A stretch of DNA of 64,000 bases from Ramlibacter montanisoli. GTDB taxonomy: Bacteria > Pseudomonadota > Gammaproteobacteria > Burkholderiales > Burkholderiaceae_C. The notes under the pieces were generated by a model. That model was given only the letters and a program-made list of their open reading frames with translations, had not been told where the DNA came from and searched no databases. Shown one piece after another: positions 1 through 9,361 of the stretch; position 1 is the first letter of the stretch; each line of letters begins with the position of its first letter. Location of the stretch: NCBI RefSeq assembly GCF_013087525.1, contig NZ_JABFCS010000001.1, positions 2,418,001 through 2,482,000 on the forward strand, in the 5' to 3' direction. The translations under genes were made by a program, and so were the position numbers.

Positions 1-424
1 TGTGCTCCAGCAGTTCCAGCGTGGTTTCCAGCGTGTCCAGCAGGTAGGCCTTGACGGCGTTCGCATCGGGCAGCGGCAGTTGCCAGCGCTCCTCGTGCGG
101 CGCCAGGCGCGGGTCGAACCACTGATCGGCCTGCGGCTCGATCGAGGCCAGGCGCACGCAGTCGGCCGGGCAGCGGGGCCCCAGCCCGCGCTGCGGATTG
201 CGCGCGATCCAGTACTCGGCGAGCCAGGCGACATGGCCTGCCAGCCACAGCGGCGGCACCGTGTCGGGGGACGGGGGAACCCGCACGTCCTCGCCCAGGC
301 CTTCCTCCAGCCGGGCCAGGATCTGCAGCGTGTAGTTGCGCGCGTCCATGAGCGCGAGCGAGAGCTGCTCGCGGCTCGCTCGGCGCATGTGGGGAGTGTC
401 GATGACGGCAGGTGCGGCGGACAT
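1..424 (-). CDS. EgtB/SenA-like DinB_2-domain protein, 5' fragment
   Basis: The first ~141 codons of a gene running off the left edge of the window. The protein begins MSAAPAVIDTPHMRRASRE and then shows a DinB-type helical bundle with the WLAGHVAWLAEYW stretch and an LxxARNYTLQIL helix, as in the N-terminal domain of EgtB-family enzymes (non-haem iron sulfoxide synthases of ergothioneine synthesis) and their SenA relatives, which join selenosugar to hercynine in selenoneine synthesis. The catalytic FGE-sulfatase-like half would lie outside the window, so EgtB versus SenA cannot be decided here. Start chosen at the ATG at 424; a second in-frame ATG lies 11 codons later. It diverges from the TRAP permease genes. 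Confidence 0.62.
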   Translation of the reverse strand, partial: MSAAPAVIDTPHMRRASREQLSLALMDARNYTLQILARLEEGLGEDVRVPPSPDTVPPLWLAGHVAWLAEYWIARNPQRGLGPRCPADCVRLASIEPQADQWFDPRLAPHEERWQLPLPDANAVKAYLLDTLETTLELLEH

Positions 425-587
425 GCTGGAACACGGCGGCCCGTCGACCCGTACAAACACCAATGCCACAGGAGCTCTGCTGTCACGATGCTGTCAGGTT
501 GGCCCGGACCGTATTTCTAGAATTTCGGGTCTTTCTTCTTACTCTACCTGACAATCGGGGGTCGTCCGGCTCACCGATGGAGACAAC
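425..587. other. Divergent intergenic region between the EgtB/SenA-like gene and dctQ
   Basis: A 163-base gap that must hold both promoters. It contains a direct repeat CTGTCA at 480-485 and 491-496 and an AT-richer stretch near 510-550. dctQ has a Shine-Dalgarno-like GGAGA just before its ATG. No confident -35/-10 pair was found. Confidence 0.4.
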
Positions 588-1199
588 ATGCGCGCTTTAC
601 TGAAGTTCTCCAGGGCGGTCGACTGGATCAACGCCCAGGTCGGCAAGTGGGTGATCTGGCTGATTCTCGGGTCCACCGTGATCAGCGCCATCAACGCCCT
701 CGTGCGCAAGATCTTCAACACCAGCTCGAACGCCTACCTCGAGGTGCAGTGGTACCTGTTCGCCGGCGCCTTCCTGCTGGCTGCCGGCTACACGCTGCTC
801 AATGGCGAGCACGTGAAGATCGACGTCATCTCCAGCAAGCTGTCCAAGCGCAAGCAGATCTGGATCGACATCCTGGGCTTCACCTTCTTCCTGATGCCGA
901 TGTGCCTGGTCATCCTGTACTACGGCATTCCCTTCTTCCTGCAGGGCTTCCGCTCCGGCGAGGTGTCGTCCAACGCGGGCGGCCTGATCCGCTGGCCGGT
1001 CTACATCCTGATTCCCACCGGCTTCGCGCTGCTGATGCTGCAGGGCCTGTCGGAACTGGTCAAGCGCATCGCCTTCCTGCAGGGCCTGATCCCCGACCCG
1101 ACGGTGAAGCTGCAGGGACGGACGCCCGAAGAAGAACTGGTGGAGGAAATCCGCCGCCAGGCGGAACTGGCCGAAGCCCGCAAGAACGCCGCCGCCTGA
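588..1199 (+). CDS. dctQ: TRAP transporter small permease (DctQ/TakQ type)
   Basis: 203 residues with four hydrophobic helices (about 17-37, 51-75, 97-118 and 145-165), the standard topology of the small TRAP membrane subunit that joins the large permease and the periplasmic binding protein. The conserved GEHVKIDV motif lies after helix 2, and the charged C-terminal tail (EEELVEEIRRQAELAEARKN) is typical of the TakQ branch, which handles 2-oxo acids and related organic anions. The ATG follows GGAGACAAC. The next gene, dctM, starts 19 bases downstream, so the two form an operon. The binding-protein genes lie 4-10 kb away on the other strand. Substrate is unknown. Confidence 0.93.
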   Translation: MRALLKFSRAVDWINAQVGKWVIWLILGSTVISAINALVRKIFNTSSNAYLEVQWYLFAGAFLLAAGYTLLNGEHVKIDVISSKLSKRKQIWIDILGFTFFLMPMCLVILYYGIPFFLQGFRSGEVSSNAGGLIRWPVYILIPTGFALLMLQGLSELVKRIAFLQGLIPDPTVKLQGRTPEEELVEEIRRQAELAEARKNAAA

Positions 1200-1218
1200 G
1201 CGGACGGAGACAAGAGAC

Positions 1219-2994
1219 ATGACCCAGTTCATCGCGCAGAACCTCGCCCCGATCATGTTCGCGGGCCTGTTCGTCTTCCTGCTGCTCGGCTTCCCCGTGG
1301 CCTTCAGCCTCGCCGCCTGCGGCCTGTTCTTCGGCTGGATCGGCATCGAGCTGGGCGTGCTGCCCACCTCGCTGCTGCAGGCGCTGCCGCTGCGGATCTT
1401 CGGCATCATGCAGAACGACACGCTGCTGGCCATTCCCTTCTTCACGCTCATGGGGCTGATCCTCGAGCGCAGCGGCATGGCCGAGGACCTGCTGGACACC
1501 ATCGGCCAGCTGTTCGGCCCGGTGCGCGGCGGCCTGGCGCTGGCCGTGATCTTCGTGGGCGCGCTGCTCGCCGCCACCACGGGCGTGGTGGCCGCTTCGG
1601 TGATCTCCATGGGCCTGATCTCGCTGCCCATCATGCTGCGCTACGGCTACGACCGGCGCATCGCCTCCGGCGTGATCGCCGCGTCCGGCACGCTGGCCCA
1701 GATCATCCCGCCCTCGCTGGTGCTGATCGTGCTGGCCGACCAGCTCGGGCGCAGCGTCGGCGACATGTACAAGGGCGCCTTCATCCCCGGCTTCGTGCTC
1801 ACCGGCCTGTACGCGGGCTACGTGATCCTGCTGGCGGTCTTCCGCCCCAAGATGGTTCCGGCGCTGCCGCTGGAAGCGCGCACGATCCGCGAGGACAACG
1901 GCGCCACCGGCCTGCCCTCGCTGCTGGTCCTGACCATCGTCTCCACCACGGCCGCCATCACGCTCGGCAAGAACTGGGAACGCGTGGTGAGCTGGTGGAC
2001 CGACGGGCGCGTGACGACCGCCGCCACCGACGAAACCATCGTGGTCTCGCTGTGCGCGGGCGTGCTGCTGGCGTTCGTGATCGCCCTGTTCAACAAGGTG
2101 ACCCGCCTGGGCCTGCTTTCGCGCATGGCCGAACGCGTCACCTTCGTGCTGATCCCGCCGCTGCTGCTGATCTTCCTGGTGCTGGGCACCATCTTCCTGG
2201 GCATCGCGACGCCTACGGAAGGCGGCGCCATGGGCGCGCTGGGCGCCTTCGTGATGGCGGTGGCCCGCGGCCGCCTGTCCTTCGCGCTGCTCAAGCAGGC
2301 GCTGAACACCACCACCAAGCTGTCCTGCTTCGTGGTGTTCATCCTGATCGGCGCCACCGTGTTCAGCCTGAGCTTCCAGGGCGTGGACGGCCCGCGCTGG
2401 GTGGAACACCTGCTCACCTCGCTGCCCGGCGGCCAGCTCGGCTTCCTGATCGTGGTGAACATCCTGATCTTCCTGCTGGCCTTCTTCCTGGACTTCTTCG
2501 AGCTGTCCTTCATCGTGGTGCCGCTGCTGGCCCCGGTGGCCGAGAAGCTGGGCATCGACCTGATCTGGTTCGGCGTGCTGCTGGGCGTGAACATGCAGAC
2601 CTCGTTCATGCACCCGCCCTTCGGCTTCGCGCTGTTCTACCTGCGCAGCGTCGCGCCCGACAAGGCCTACGTGGACCGGCTCACGCGCAAGGAAATCGCG
2701 CCTGTGACGACCGGGCAGATCTACTGGGGCGCGGTGCCCTTCGTGATCATCCAGATCATCATGGTGGGCCTGATCATCGCCTTCCCGGGCATCGTCTCGC
2801 GCGACGTCGAGGAGAAGATCGACCTCGACAAGGTGAAGATCGAGATGCCGGCCGACGTGCAGGGCACGGGCAACGATCCCTTCGCCCCGCCGAACGACCT
2901 GCAACCGGCGCCCACCCCGGCCGAGGCGGCCTCGGCGGCGCAGGCGACCGCCGACGAAGAACAGAAGAAGATCGACGACCTGTTCAAGAAGTGA
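1219..2994 (+). CDS. dctM: TRAP transporter large permease (DctM/TakM type)
   Basis: 591 residues, many hydrophobic segments; the large TRAP subunit carries the sodium-coupled transport path. The N-terminal half has the family stretch LLAIPFFTLMGLILERSGMA and SGTLAQIIPPS; a hydrophilic insertion around residues 205-280 makes it longer than the ~430-residue DctM of the dicarboxylate branch, as in TakM. The second half repeats the fold (GVNMQTSFMHPPFGFALFYL). The C-terminal tail is Ala/Pro/acid-rich and ends in a Lys-rich segment. The ATG follows GGAGACAAGAGAC. It is co-transcribed with dctQ and followed by a strong terminator. Confidence 0.93.
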   Translation: MTQFIAQNLAPIMFAGLFVFLLLGFPVAFSLAACGLFFGWIGIELGVLPTSLLQALPLRIFGIMQNDTLLAIPFFTLMGLILERSGMAEDLLDTIGQLFGPVRGGLALAVIFVGALLAATTGVVAASVISMGLISLPIMLRYGYDRRIASGVIAASGTLAQIIPPSLVLIVLADQLGRSVGDMYKGAFIPGFVLTGLYAGYVILLAVFRPKMVPALPLEARTIREDNGATGLPSLLVLTIVSTTAAITLGKNWERVVSWWTDGRVTTAATDETIVVSLCAGVLLAFVIALFNKVTRLGLLSRMAERVTFVLIPPLLLIFLVLGTIFLGIATPTEGGAMGALGAFVMAVARGRLSFALLKQALNTTTKLSCFVVFILIGATVFSLSFQGVDGPRWVEHLLTSLPGGQLGFLIVVNILIFLLAFFLDFFELSFIVVPLLAPVAEKLGIDLIWFGVLLGVNMQTSFMHPPFGFALFYLRSVAPDKAYVDRLTRKEIAPVTTGQIYWGAVPFVIIQIIMVGLIIAFPGIVSRDVEEKIDLDKVKIEMPADVQGTGNDPFAPPNDLQPAPTPAEAASAAQATADEEQKKIDDLFKK

Positions 2995-3036
2995 AGCGTG
3001 GATCCCGGGGCTGGCCCGGGATGACATGCCATCGAA

Positions 3037-3058
3037 AAAGGGCCCTGCGGGGCCCTTT
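3037..3058. terminator. Bidirectional Rho-independent terminator
   Basis: A 9-bp perfect stem AAAGGGCCC / GGGCCCTTT around a TGCG loop, preceded by an A run. It lies between the convergent dctM and antiporter genes and can serve both. Confidence 0.8.
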
Positions 3059-3075
3059 CCGTTGGACGCGGACCG

Positions 3076-4339
3076 CTACAGCAGCAGGAACGCCGCGGCC
3101 GCGATCGCGGTCGGCAGCAGGGCACCGAGCAGCAGGCCCAGCGCGCCGATCGATTCGTCGGCGAAGCCCTTCTTCAGCAGCGCCACTCCCGCGGGATTGG
3201 GCGCGTTGGCGATCACCGTAAGCCCGCCGCCCGCGACCGCACCGGCCACGAGCGCGTACTTCGCGGCCTCCGACATGCCCTCGATAAGCGAGCCCAGGTA
3301 GGTGAGCGCCGCGTTGTCGGTGATCGCGGTCAGGCCGATGGCGCCGAAGAACAGGGCGCCGGGCGACAGCGAGGACACCACCGGCTGCAGCCACCACTGC
3401 TGCAATCCCCCAGCACCACCAGTCCCGCCAGGAAGAAAGCCACCAGCAGGGCCTCCTTGATGATCAATGGATCCTGGTGCCTCTCGTAGGCCTGCGTGAA
3501 TCCCAGGAACATGAGGAACAGGCCGAGGAAGGCGACCGGGTGGTGTGCCAGCAGGACCACCGCGGCCAGGAAGGCGAGATGGATGGCCGTGACCGCCAGC
3601 GGCGTCTCCGGCATCGGCGGGCGGGCGGGCCCCGCACCCGCGCCGAGATGGCGGCGCAGGACCATGACGGCCAGCGTCGCATTGAGCAGCACGGCGAGCG
3701 CGGCCTTCCAGCCGAAGGTGGTGAGCATGAAGGCCGAATCCCAGCCCCAGGTGGCCGCCACCATCAGCACGGGCGGTGCGGCGAAGGAAGTCAGGGTGCC
3801 GCCGATCGAGACGTTGACGAACAGCACGCCCAGCGCGAAGTACTTCGGGGTTCGGGCAGGTCGGGACGGAAGATCTGCGGTGCCAGAACCAGCGCCGCCA
3901 GCGTCATCGCGGCCGGTTCGGTGATCAGGGACCCGATCAGCGGGATCGCCGCCAGGCCCAGCCAGGCCTGGCCCACCGCGGCCGGCACCGGCAGACACCG
4001 GCCGACGGCCTCCATGAGCTTCATCACCCCGGCCAGCACCGGGCGGGACGCCGCGATCACCATCACCACGAACACGAACAGCGGCTCGGTGTACTGGCGC
4101 GACTCCGCGTACTGCAGGGCCAGGCCGGGGCCGCCCAGGAGCGCCAACGACAGCACGAGGACGATCGCCCAGAAGCCGAAGACGACCTCGACCTCCCCGA
4201 GCAGGTGCAGCAGTCCCGCGTGGCGCGGGAAGCGATGCGCCAGGCGTTCGAAGTACTTGGTGCTGAAGGTGTGCAGGAGGGCCGCGGCGAACAGGGCGGC
4301 GGCGACGTAGCGGATGGCGGGTTGCTGGAGTTGTTCCAT
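3076..4339 (-). CDS. Putative Na+/H+ antiporter (PF07399-type), two apparent frameshifts
   Basis: Read through two shifts this gives ~421 residues starting MEQLQQPAIRYVAAALF, with many hydrophobic helices, LIGSLITEPAAMTLAAL, and near the C terminus GLTAITDNAALTYLGSL. The TEPAAMT and TDNAALTYL half-motifs are those of the Na_H_antiport_3 family (proposed Na+/H+ exchangers of the ion transporter superfamily). Shift 1 is at the G run 3847-3850 (minus-strand GAACCCCGAAG; one more C gives E-P-P-K-Y-F). Shift 2 is at the C run 3407-3411 (one more base gives LVVLGGLQQWW). Both sides stay well conserved, so an assembly indel is likelier than loss of function. Confidence 0.75.
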
Positions 4340-4455
4340 GGGGGCGAGCGGATTCCCGCGCGGCGGCCCGACCTGCGCATGAACCTGCTCCGGCGGACGC
4401 TGGAACACCCGCGGCCAGTCTACCCCCTTCGCCTGCCGGCAGGTGCCGCCGCCCT

Positions 4456-6150
4456 TCAGGCCCCCGCCGCGCAGCGCTCCAGCACGTGCCGCGCCATGGC
4501 CTGCGCCAGTTCGTGCTCGCCCAGGAACACCCGGCCTTCGGCGATCTCTTCCTGCAGCAGCCGGGCCTCGTCCTCGTTGTGCGAGCGCACGGCGATCTCG
4601 ATCTGGGGGTTGAGCAGGCGCGCGTGGACGGCCATGCGCCGCGCGGCCAGCGCGTCGTCGCCGGCGATCACCAGCATGCAGGCGCGCGCGACGTGCGCCT
4701 GCACCAGCACCTCCGGCTGCGAGGCATCGCCGACCACCGCGGCCAGCCCGCGGGCACGCAGCTGCTCCACCAGCTCGCGGTTCTGCTCGGCGACCACGAA
4801 AGGGATGCCTTCTTCCTCCAGCGCGTCCGCCACGCGCCGCCCCACGCGGCCGTAGCCGACCAGCACGACCTGCCGCGAGAGGTATTTCTCGTCGGTGGTC
4901 ATGGGTAGCTCCGCCAGCGGGTCGTCGCGCGCGGCCAGGTCGCGCGCCACCTGCGAACGCGCCAGCAGCCAGCGCTGCAGCGGCGCGATGGAACGGAACA
5001 CCAGGGTGTTCAGCGCGATCGAGATCAGCGCACCGGCCACCACCAGGCTCTGCGCCTCGGGCGGCATCACCCCGAGCGCGGCGCCCAGGCCGATCAGGAT
5101 GAAGGAGAACTCGCCGATCTGCGCCAGGCTGGCCGAGACCGTCAGCGCGGTGTGCAGCGGATAGCGCAGCAGCAGCACCAGCAGCGCCGCCGCCAGCGAC
5201 TTGCCCACGACGATGATGCCGACCACCGCCAGCACGCGCAGCGGCTGGTCCACCAGGATGCGCGGGTCGAACAGCATGCCGACCGACACGAAGAACAGCA
5301 CCGCGAAGGCGTCGCGCAGGGGCAGCGTTTCCTGCGCCGCCCGGTGGCTGAACTGCGACTCGCGCAGCACCATGCCGGCGAAGAACGCCCCGAGCGCGAA
5401 GGACACGCCGAAGATGCGCGTGGCGCCGTAGGCGATGCTCACCGCCGCGGCCACCACGCACAGCGTGAACAGCTCGCGCGAGCCGACCTTCTGCACCTGC
5501 CACAGCAGCCAGGGGAAGACGCGCCGGCCGACCACCAGCATCAGCGCCACGAACAGCCCCACCTGGAACAGCGTGACCAGCAGTTCGCGCCAGAGCGACC
5601 CGTCGGCGGGCGCGCCCTTGCCCGCCATGCCGCCGGCCAGCGGCGGCAGCAGCACCAGCACCAGCACCATGGCGAGGTCCTCGACCACCAGCCAGCCGAC
5701 GGCGATGCGGCCGTTGAAGGATTCCAGCGCGCCCTGCCCTTCCAGCGCGCGCAGCAGCACCACCGTGCTGGCCACCGACAGCGAGATGCCGAACACCAGG
5801 GCCGCAGGCACGCTCCAGCCCCACAGCATGGCCGCCCCGAAGCCCATCGCGGTCGCGGCGGCCATCTGCACGATCGCACCCGGGATGGCGATGCGGCGCA
5901 CCGCCAGCAGGTCGCCCAGCGAGAAGTGCAGGCCGACGCCGAACATCAGCAGCATCACGCCGATCTCGGCGAGCTGCGAGGCCAGCGCCGTGTCGGCGAC
6001 GAAGCCCGGCGTGAAGGGGCCGATGAGGACGCCGGCCAGCAGGTAGCCCACGAGGGCCGGCAGGCGCAGGCGGGCCGCCAGGAAGCCGAAGACGAGGGCG
6101 AGTCCCAGCGCCGCGGCGATGGTGGTGATGAGCGGTAGGTCGTGGTCCAT
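4456..6150 (-). CDS. Kef/YbaL-type monovalent cation:proton antiporter (CPA2)
   Basis: 564 residues. The first ~380 form a Na+/H+-exchanger domain of about a dozen helices (LVGYLLAGVLIGPFTPGF; FGVGLHFSLGDL; VGWLVVEDLAMVLVL, with the paired acidic residues of CPA2 exchangers). From about residue 420 comes a TrkA-N/RCK domain with the nucleotide-binding VGYGRVGRRVADALEEEGIP fold, ending around 545. This is the layout of YbaL/RosB and KefB/C-like potassium efflux antiporters, which act in the inner membrane in pH and K+ homeostasis. The ATG at 6150 is followed at once by a typical first helix. It shares strand with the antiporter downstream and DedA upstream. Confidence 0.9.
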   Translation of the reverse strand: MDHDLPLITTIAAALGLALVFGFLAARLRLPALVGYLLAGVLIGPFTPGFVADTALASQLAEIGVMLLMFGVGLHFSLGDLLAVRRIAIPGAIVQMAAATAMGFGAAMLWGWSVPAALVFGISLSVASTVVLLRALEGQGALESFNGRIAVGWLVVEDLAMVLVLVLLPPLAGGMAGKGAPADGSLWRELLVTLFQVGLFVALMLVVGRRVFPWLLWQVQKVGSRELFTLCVVAAAVSIAYGATRIFGVSFALGAFFAGMVLRESQFSHRAAQETLPLRDAFAVLFFVSVGMLFDPRILVDQPLRVLAVVGIIVVGKSLAAALLVLLLRYPLHTALTVSASLAQIGEFSFILIGLGAALGVMPPEAQSLVVAGALISIALNTLVFRSIAPLQRWLLARSQVARDLAARDDPLAELPMTTDEKYLSRQVVLVGYGRVGRRVADALEEEGIPFVVAEQNRELVEQLRARGLAAVVGDASQPEVLVQAHVARACMLVIAGDDALAARRMAVHARLLNPQIEIAVRSHNEDEARLLQEEIAEGRVFLGEHELAQAMARHVLERCAAGA

Positions 6151-6195
6151 GGATGGACCACTTTACACAGGACGCCGCGGTCGCGGTGCGGCCCG

Positions 6196-6810
6196 CTACT
6201 TCGCGCCCTGCCTGCGCGCCGCCGATGGATGCCGCAGCACCCGCACGAGGTACCAGATGGCGATGATGGCGAAGATGCCCGTCGCCACCGGGTTGAGCCA
6301 CTTGCCGATGCGCTCGTACTGGCTTTCCAGCAGGTAGCCGGCGAGCGTGAGCAGCGAACTCCAGAGCACGGATCCGGCGAGCGTCCACAGCACGAAGGGG
6401 ACCAGCCGCATGTTCGCCAGCCCCGCGGGCAGCGCGACCACGGTGCGCAGCGCCGGCACCAGCCGCCCGAACAACAGCACCAGCGGGCCGCTTCTCGAAC
6501 AGGCGCGTGCCGCGGTCGATCTCGTCGGGCGTGAGCGCGATCCAGCGGCCGTGCCGCTGCGCCATGCGCTTGAGCCGCTCGGCGCCGACCTTGCGGCCGG
6601 CGTAGTACCAGGGCAAGGCCCCGAGCAGCGAGCCGAGCGCACCCGCAGCCACCACCAGCGCCGGGTGCAGATCGCCGCGCGCGGCGAGGAAGCCGGCGAA
6701 GGGCATGATGAGTTCGGAGGGCAGCGGGGGAACAGGTTCTCCGCCAGCATCAGGAAGGCGATGCCCGCATAGCCGAACCGCCCGATGGTATCGATCACCC
6801 ACTCCGCCAT
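6196..6810 (-). CDS. DedA/SNARE-associated family membrane protein, two apparent frameshifts
   Basis: Restored product ~204 residues starting MAEWVIDTIGRFGYAGIAF. It shows the DedA hallmarks: ENLFPPLPSELIMPFAGFLA (the E-x3-P-x2-P-x-E motif), ALPWYYAGRKVG, and FGRLVPALRTVVALPAGLANM (F/LGRxxPxxRxxxxxPAG). DedA proteins are inner membrane proteins linked to lipid carrier recycling and membrane homeostasis. Shift 1 is in the G run 6726-6730 (one base short); shift 2 is near 6490 in a CG-rich spot and fits a lost CG pair. All key motifs lie in the expected order, so the gene is probably intact in the organism. Confidence 0.78.
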   Translation of the reverse strand: MAEWVIDTIGRFGYAGIAFLMLAENLFPRCPPNSSCPSPASSPRAAICTRRWWWLRVRSARCSGPCPGTTPAARSAPSGSSAWRSGTAAGSRSRPTRSTAARACSRSGPLVLLFGRLVPALRTVVALPAGLANMRLVPFVLWTLAGSVLWSSLLTLAGYLLESQYERIGKWLNPVATGIFAIIAIWYLVRVLRHPSAARRQGAK

Positions 6811-6873
6811 CGGCCCAGTGTAGGGGCCTCGTGCGCGGCCGTGCGGCCACGGGACCGGCTTGCAGGCACAAAA

Positions 6874-6895
6874 AAGCCGCCCCTCGGGGCGGCTT
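6874..6895 (-). terminator. Rho-independent terminator after dctP paralogue 1
   Basis: Ten-base inverted repeat AAGCCGCCCC / GGGGCGGCTT with a TC centre. Read on the minus strand it is followed by six T residues, right after the stop codon of the substrate-binding gene at 6914. Confidence 0.85.
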
Positions 6896-6913
6896 CCTCG
6901 CGTGCCCTGAAGA

Positions 6914-7995
6914 TCAGATCTTCACGGACGTCATGTAGGAGTCGAAGCGGTACTCGGAGAAGCGCGTCCACAGGATCTGGTCGCGCTGGAAGGCGCGCAT
7001 GTCCTGGTGGATCTTCTTGAAGTCCGGGCTCTTGCCCTCGTGCTCGGCGAACACTTCCATCGCGGCCTTCCAGCCGGCGTCCATGATCTCCTTGGAGAAG
7101 GGCATGAGCTTGGTCTTGGCGGCCACCAGGCGCCTGAGCGCCGTCGGGTTCACCGCGTCGTACTTGGCCGTCATGTCGCGCGCGGCGACCTGCGTGGCGG
7201 CGTCGACGATGGCCTTGTTCTCGGCGGACAGCGCGTTGTACGCCTTGGTGTTCACGAAGAATTCCAGCTCGGCGCCGCCTTCCCACCAGCCGGGGTAGTA
7301 GTAGAAGGGCGCGACCTTGTTGAAGCCCAGCTTCTCGTCGTCGTAGGGGCCGACGAACTCGGTGGCGTCCAGCGTGCCCTTCTCGAGCGCCTGGTACACC
7401 TCGCCCGCGGGCATGTTCTGCGCGACCACGCCCAGCTTGGCCATGGTCTCGCCGAACAGGCCGCCGCCCAGGCGCATCTTCAGGCCTTGAGGTCGGCGAC
7501 GGTCTTGATCTCCTTGCGGTACCAGCCACCCATCTGGGTGCCGGTGTTGCCCGCGCTGAAGCTCTTCATGTTGTACTTGGCGTAGAACGCGTCCATCAGC
7601 TTGCGGCCGTTGCCGTGCTCCATCCAGGAGTCCATCTGGCGCGCGGTCAGGCCGAAGGGCACGGCGCAGCCGAACGCGAAGATCGCGTCCTTGCCGGTGA
7701 AGTAGTAGGGCGCGGTCTGCGCCATCTCGATCGTGCCGTTGTTGATGGCATCGACCACGCCGAAGGCGGGCATCAGTTCACCGGCCGCGTGCACGGAGAC
7801 TTCGAACTTGCCGCCCGAGAGTTCCTTGACGGTCTTCGAGAAGGTCTCGGCGCTGCCGAAGATTGTGTCCAGCGACTTGGGGAAGCTGGAGGCGAGGCGC
7901 CAGCGCACAGCGGCCTGTGCATGCACCGCGGGGGCGATGCCGGAAGCGAGCACGCCGGCGATGCCGGCGCGTTGGATGAGGGAACGACGGTCCAT
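6914..7995 (-). CDS. dctP: TRAP substrate-binding protein, TakP/DctP family, paralogue 1 (one apparent frameshift)
   Basis: Restored ~360 residues. A twin-arginine-like leader (MDRRSLIQRAGIAGVLASG) ends at AVHAQ; the mature protein has the family motifs LASSFPKSLDTIF, FEVSVHAAGELMPAFGVVDA and KVAPFYYYPGWWEGG. It is the periplasmic ligand receptor of a TRAP system. The shift lies at 7485-7486, where one more G restores VADLKGLKMRLGG. It is the most divergent of the five paralogues: where the other four read PQNIP(G/A)GEIYQALEKGTIDAAEW it reads AQNMPAGEVYQ and TLDATEF, so its ligand may differ. Confidence 0.85.
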
Positions 7996-8158
7996 GGGGA
8001 GGTCCTGACTGCAAAGGGAAACAAATGCGGGGGCATGATGCGTCCTCGCATGGTACGAAGCTGTCAGAAGGCTTGCATGGACGGGCTGCGCGGCTAGGGG
8101 TTTGCGCGCGGCTGTAGATCGAAACGATGCAATCCTGGCTCGTCAGTGACGCATCAGC
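7996..8158. other. Intergenic region upstream of dctP paralogue 1
   Basis: 163 bases holding the promoter region of paralogue 1. The minus strand carries TGACAG (complement of 8061-8066), a possible -35 core. No terminator hairpin is visible after paralogue 2. Confidence 0.3.
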
Positions 8159-9238
8159 TCAGAGCTTCTGCGCCTGCATGAAGCGGTCGAAGGTCGCCTC
8201 GGTGAAGCGGAACCACAGGTTCTGGTCGGCGCGGAACTTGGCGAAGTCCGTGTAGACCTTCTTCCAGTTCGGGTTCTTGGCCGACAGCTCGTCGTACACC
8301 TGCATCGCGACCTTGAAGGTCTCGGCCATCACGTCGTTCGGGAAGGGGCGCAGCTTGGCGCCGCCGGCCACCAGCTGCTTGAGCGCGTTCGGGTTGCGCG
8401 CGTCGTACTTGGCCTGCATGTCCACGTGCGTGTAGCCGGACGCGGCCTCGATGATCGCCTTGAACTCGCCGGGCAGCGCGTTGTACGCCTTCTGGTTCAC
8501 GTAGAAGTCGATCTGCGGACCGCCCTCCCACCACGCGGGGTAGTAGTAGAAGGGCGCCACCTTGTGGAAGCCCAGCTTCTGGTCGTCGTACGGGCCCACC
8601 CACTCGGCCGCGTCGATGGTGCCCTTCTCCAGCGCCTGGTAGATCTCGCCGCCGGGGATGTTCTGCGGCACGCCGCCCATGCGCTCGACGATGCGGCCGG
8701 CGAAGCCGCCGATGCGGAACTTCAGGCCCTTCATGTCGGCCACCGACTTCACTTCCTTGCGGAACCATCCGCCCATCTGCGCGCCGGTGTTGCCGCCGGG
8801 GAAGTTGATGATGTTGTACTTCGCGTAGAACTCGCGCATCAGCTTCAGGCCGTTGCCCTCGAACATCCACGCGCTCATCTGCCGGCTGTTCAGGCCGAAG
8901 GGGATGGCCGCGCCGATGGCGAAGGTCTCGTCCTTGCCGAAGAAGTAGAAGGGCACCGTGTGGCAGGCTTCGACCGTGCCCTGCTGCACGCCGTCCACCA
9001 CGCCGAAGGCCGGCATCAGCTCGCCGGCCGCGTGCACGGAGATCTCGAACTTGCCGCCCGACATCGCCTTGACCTGCTGCGAGAACACTTCCGCGCCGCC
9101 GTAGATGGTGTCGAGCGACTTGGGGAAGCTGGAGGCCAGGCGCCAGCGGATGGTGGTTTGCGCGTGCACGGCAGGTGCCGCAGCGGCGGCGAGGATGCCG
9201 GCGATGCCGGCATTCTGGAGGATGGAACGACGATCCAT
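8159..9238 (-). CDS. dctP: TRAP substrate-binding protein, TakP/DctP family, paralogue 2
   Basis: 359 residues from MDRRSILQNAGIAGILAAA, with a twin-arginine-like leader ending AVHAQ. The start at 9238 is chosen because it aligns with the four paralogues and has AGGAG nine bases upstream; a longer in-frame start exists at 9298. Family motifs: SFPKSLDTIYGGAEVF, EISVHAAGELMPAFGVV, GWFRKEVKSVADMKGLKFR and GPYDDQKLGFHKVAPFYYYP. It differs from paralogue 3 mainly in GFAGRIVERMGG and in a cysteine near EACHTVPFYFFG. Periplasmic organic-anion receptor; partner permease possibly dctQM at 588-2994. Confidence 0.93.
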   Translation of the reverse strand: MDRRSILQNAGIAGILAAAAAPAVHAQTTIRWRLASSFPKSLDTIYGGAEVFSQQVKAMSGGKFEISVHAAGELMPAFGVVDGVQQGTVEACHTVPFYFFGKDETFAIGAAIPFGLNSRQMSAWMFEGNGLKLMREFYAKYNIINFPGGNTGAQMGGWFRKEVKSVADMKGLKFRIGGFAGRIVERMGGVPQNIPGGEIYQALEKGTIDAAEWVGPYDDQKLGFHKVAPFYYYPAWWEGGPQIDFYVNQKAYNALPGEFKAIIEAASGYTHVDMQAKYDARNPNALKQLVAGGAKLRPFPNDVMAETFKVAMQVYDELSAKNPNWKKVYTDFAKFRADQNLWFRFTEATFDRFMQAQKL

Positions 9239-9361
9239 GTGGACGAACTCCTGGGGGCGTTGATGCGCGCGGATGATCCGCGCGCGGCACGCGCCCAAGC
9301 TGTCAGATCGCTGGCAGGGCCCCGGCAGGCTGCGGGGACCCCGCGCGTTCCTTGACGCGGG

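Noticed and set aside
3076..6810. Interrupted antiporter and DedA genes as true pseudogenes
   Set aside because: Each break is repaired by a small indel and all conserved motifs remain; error is likelier than decay, though not proven.
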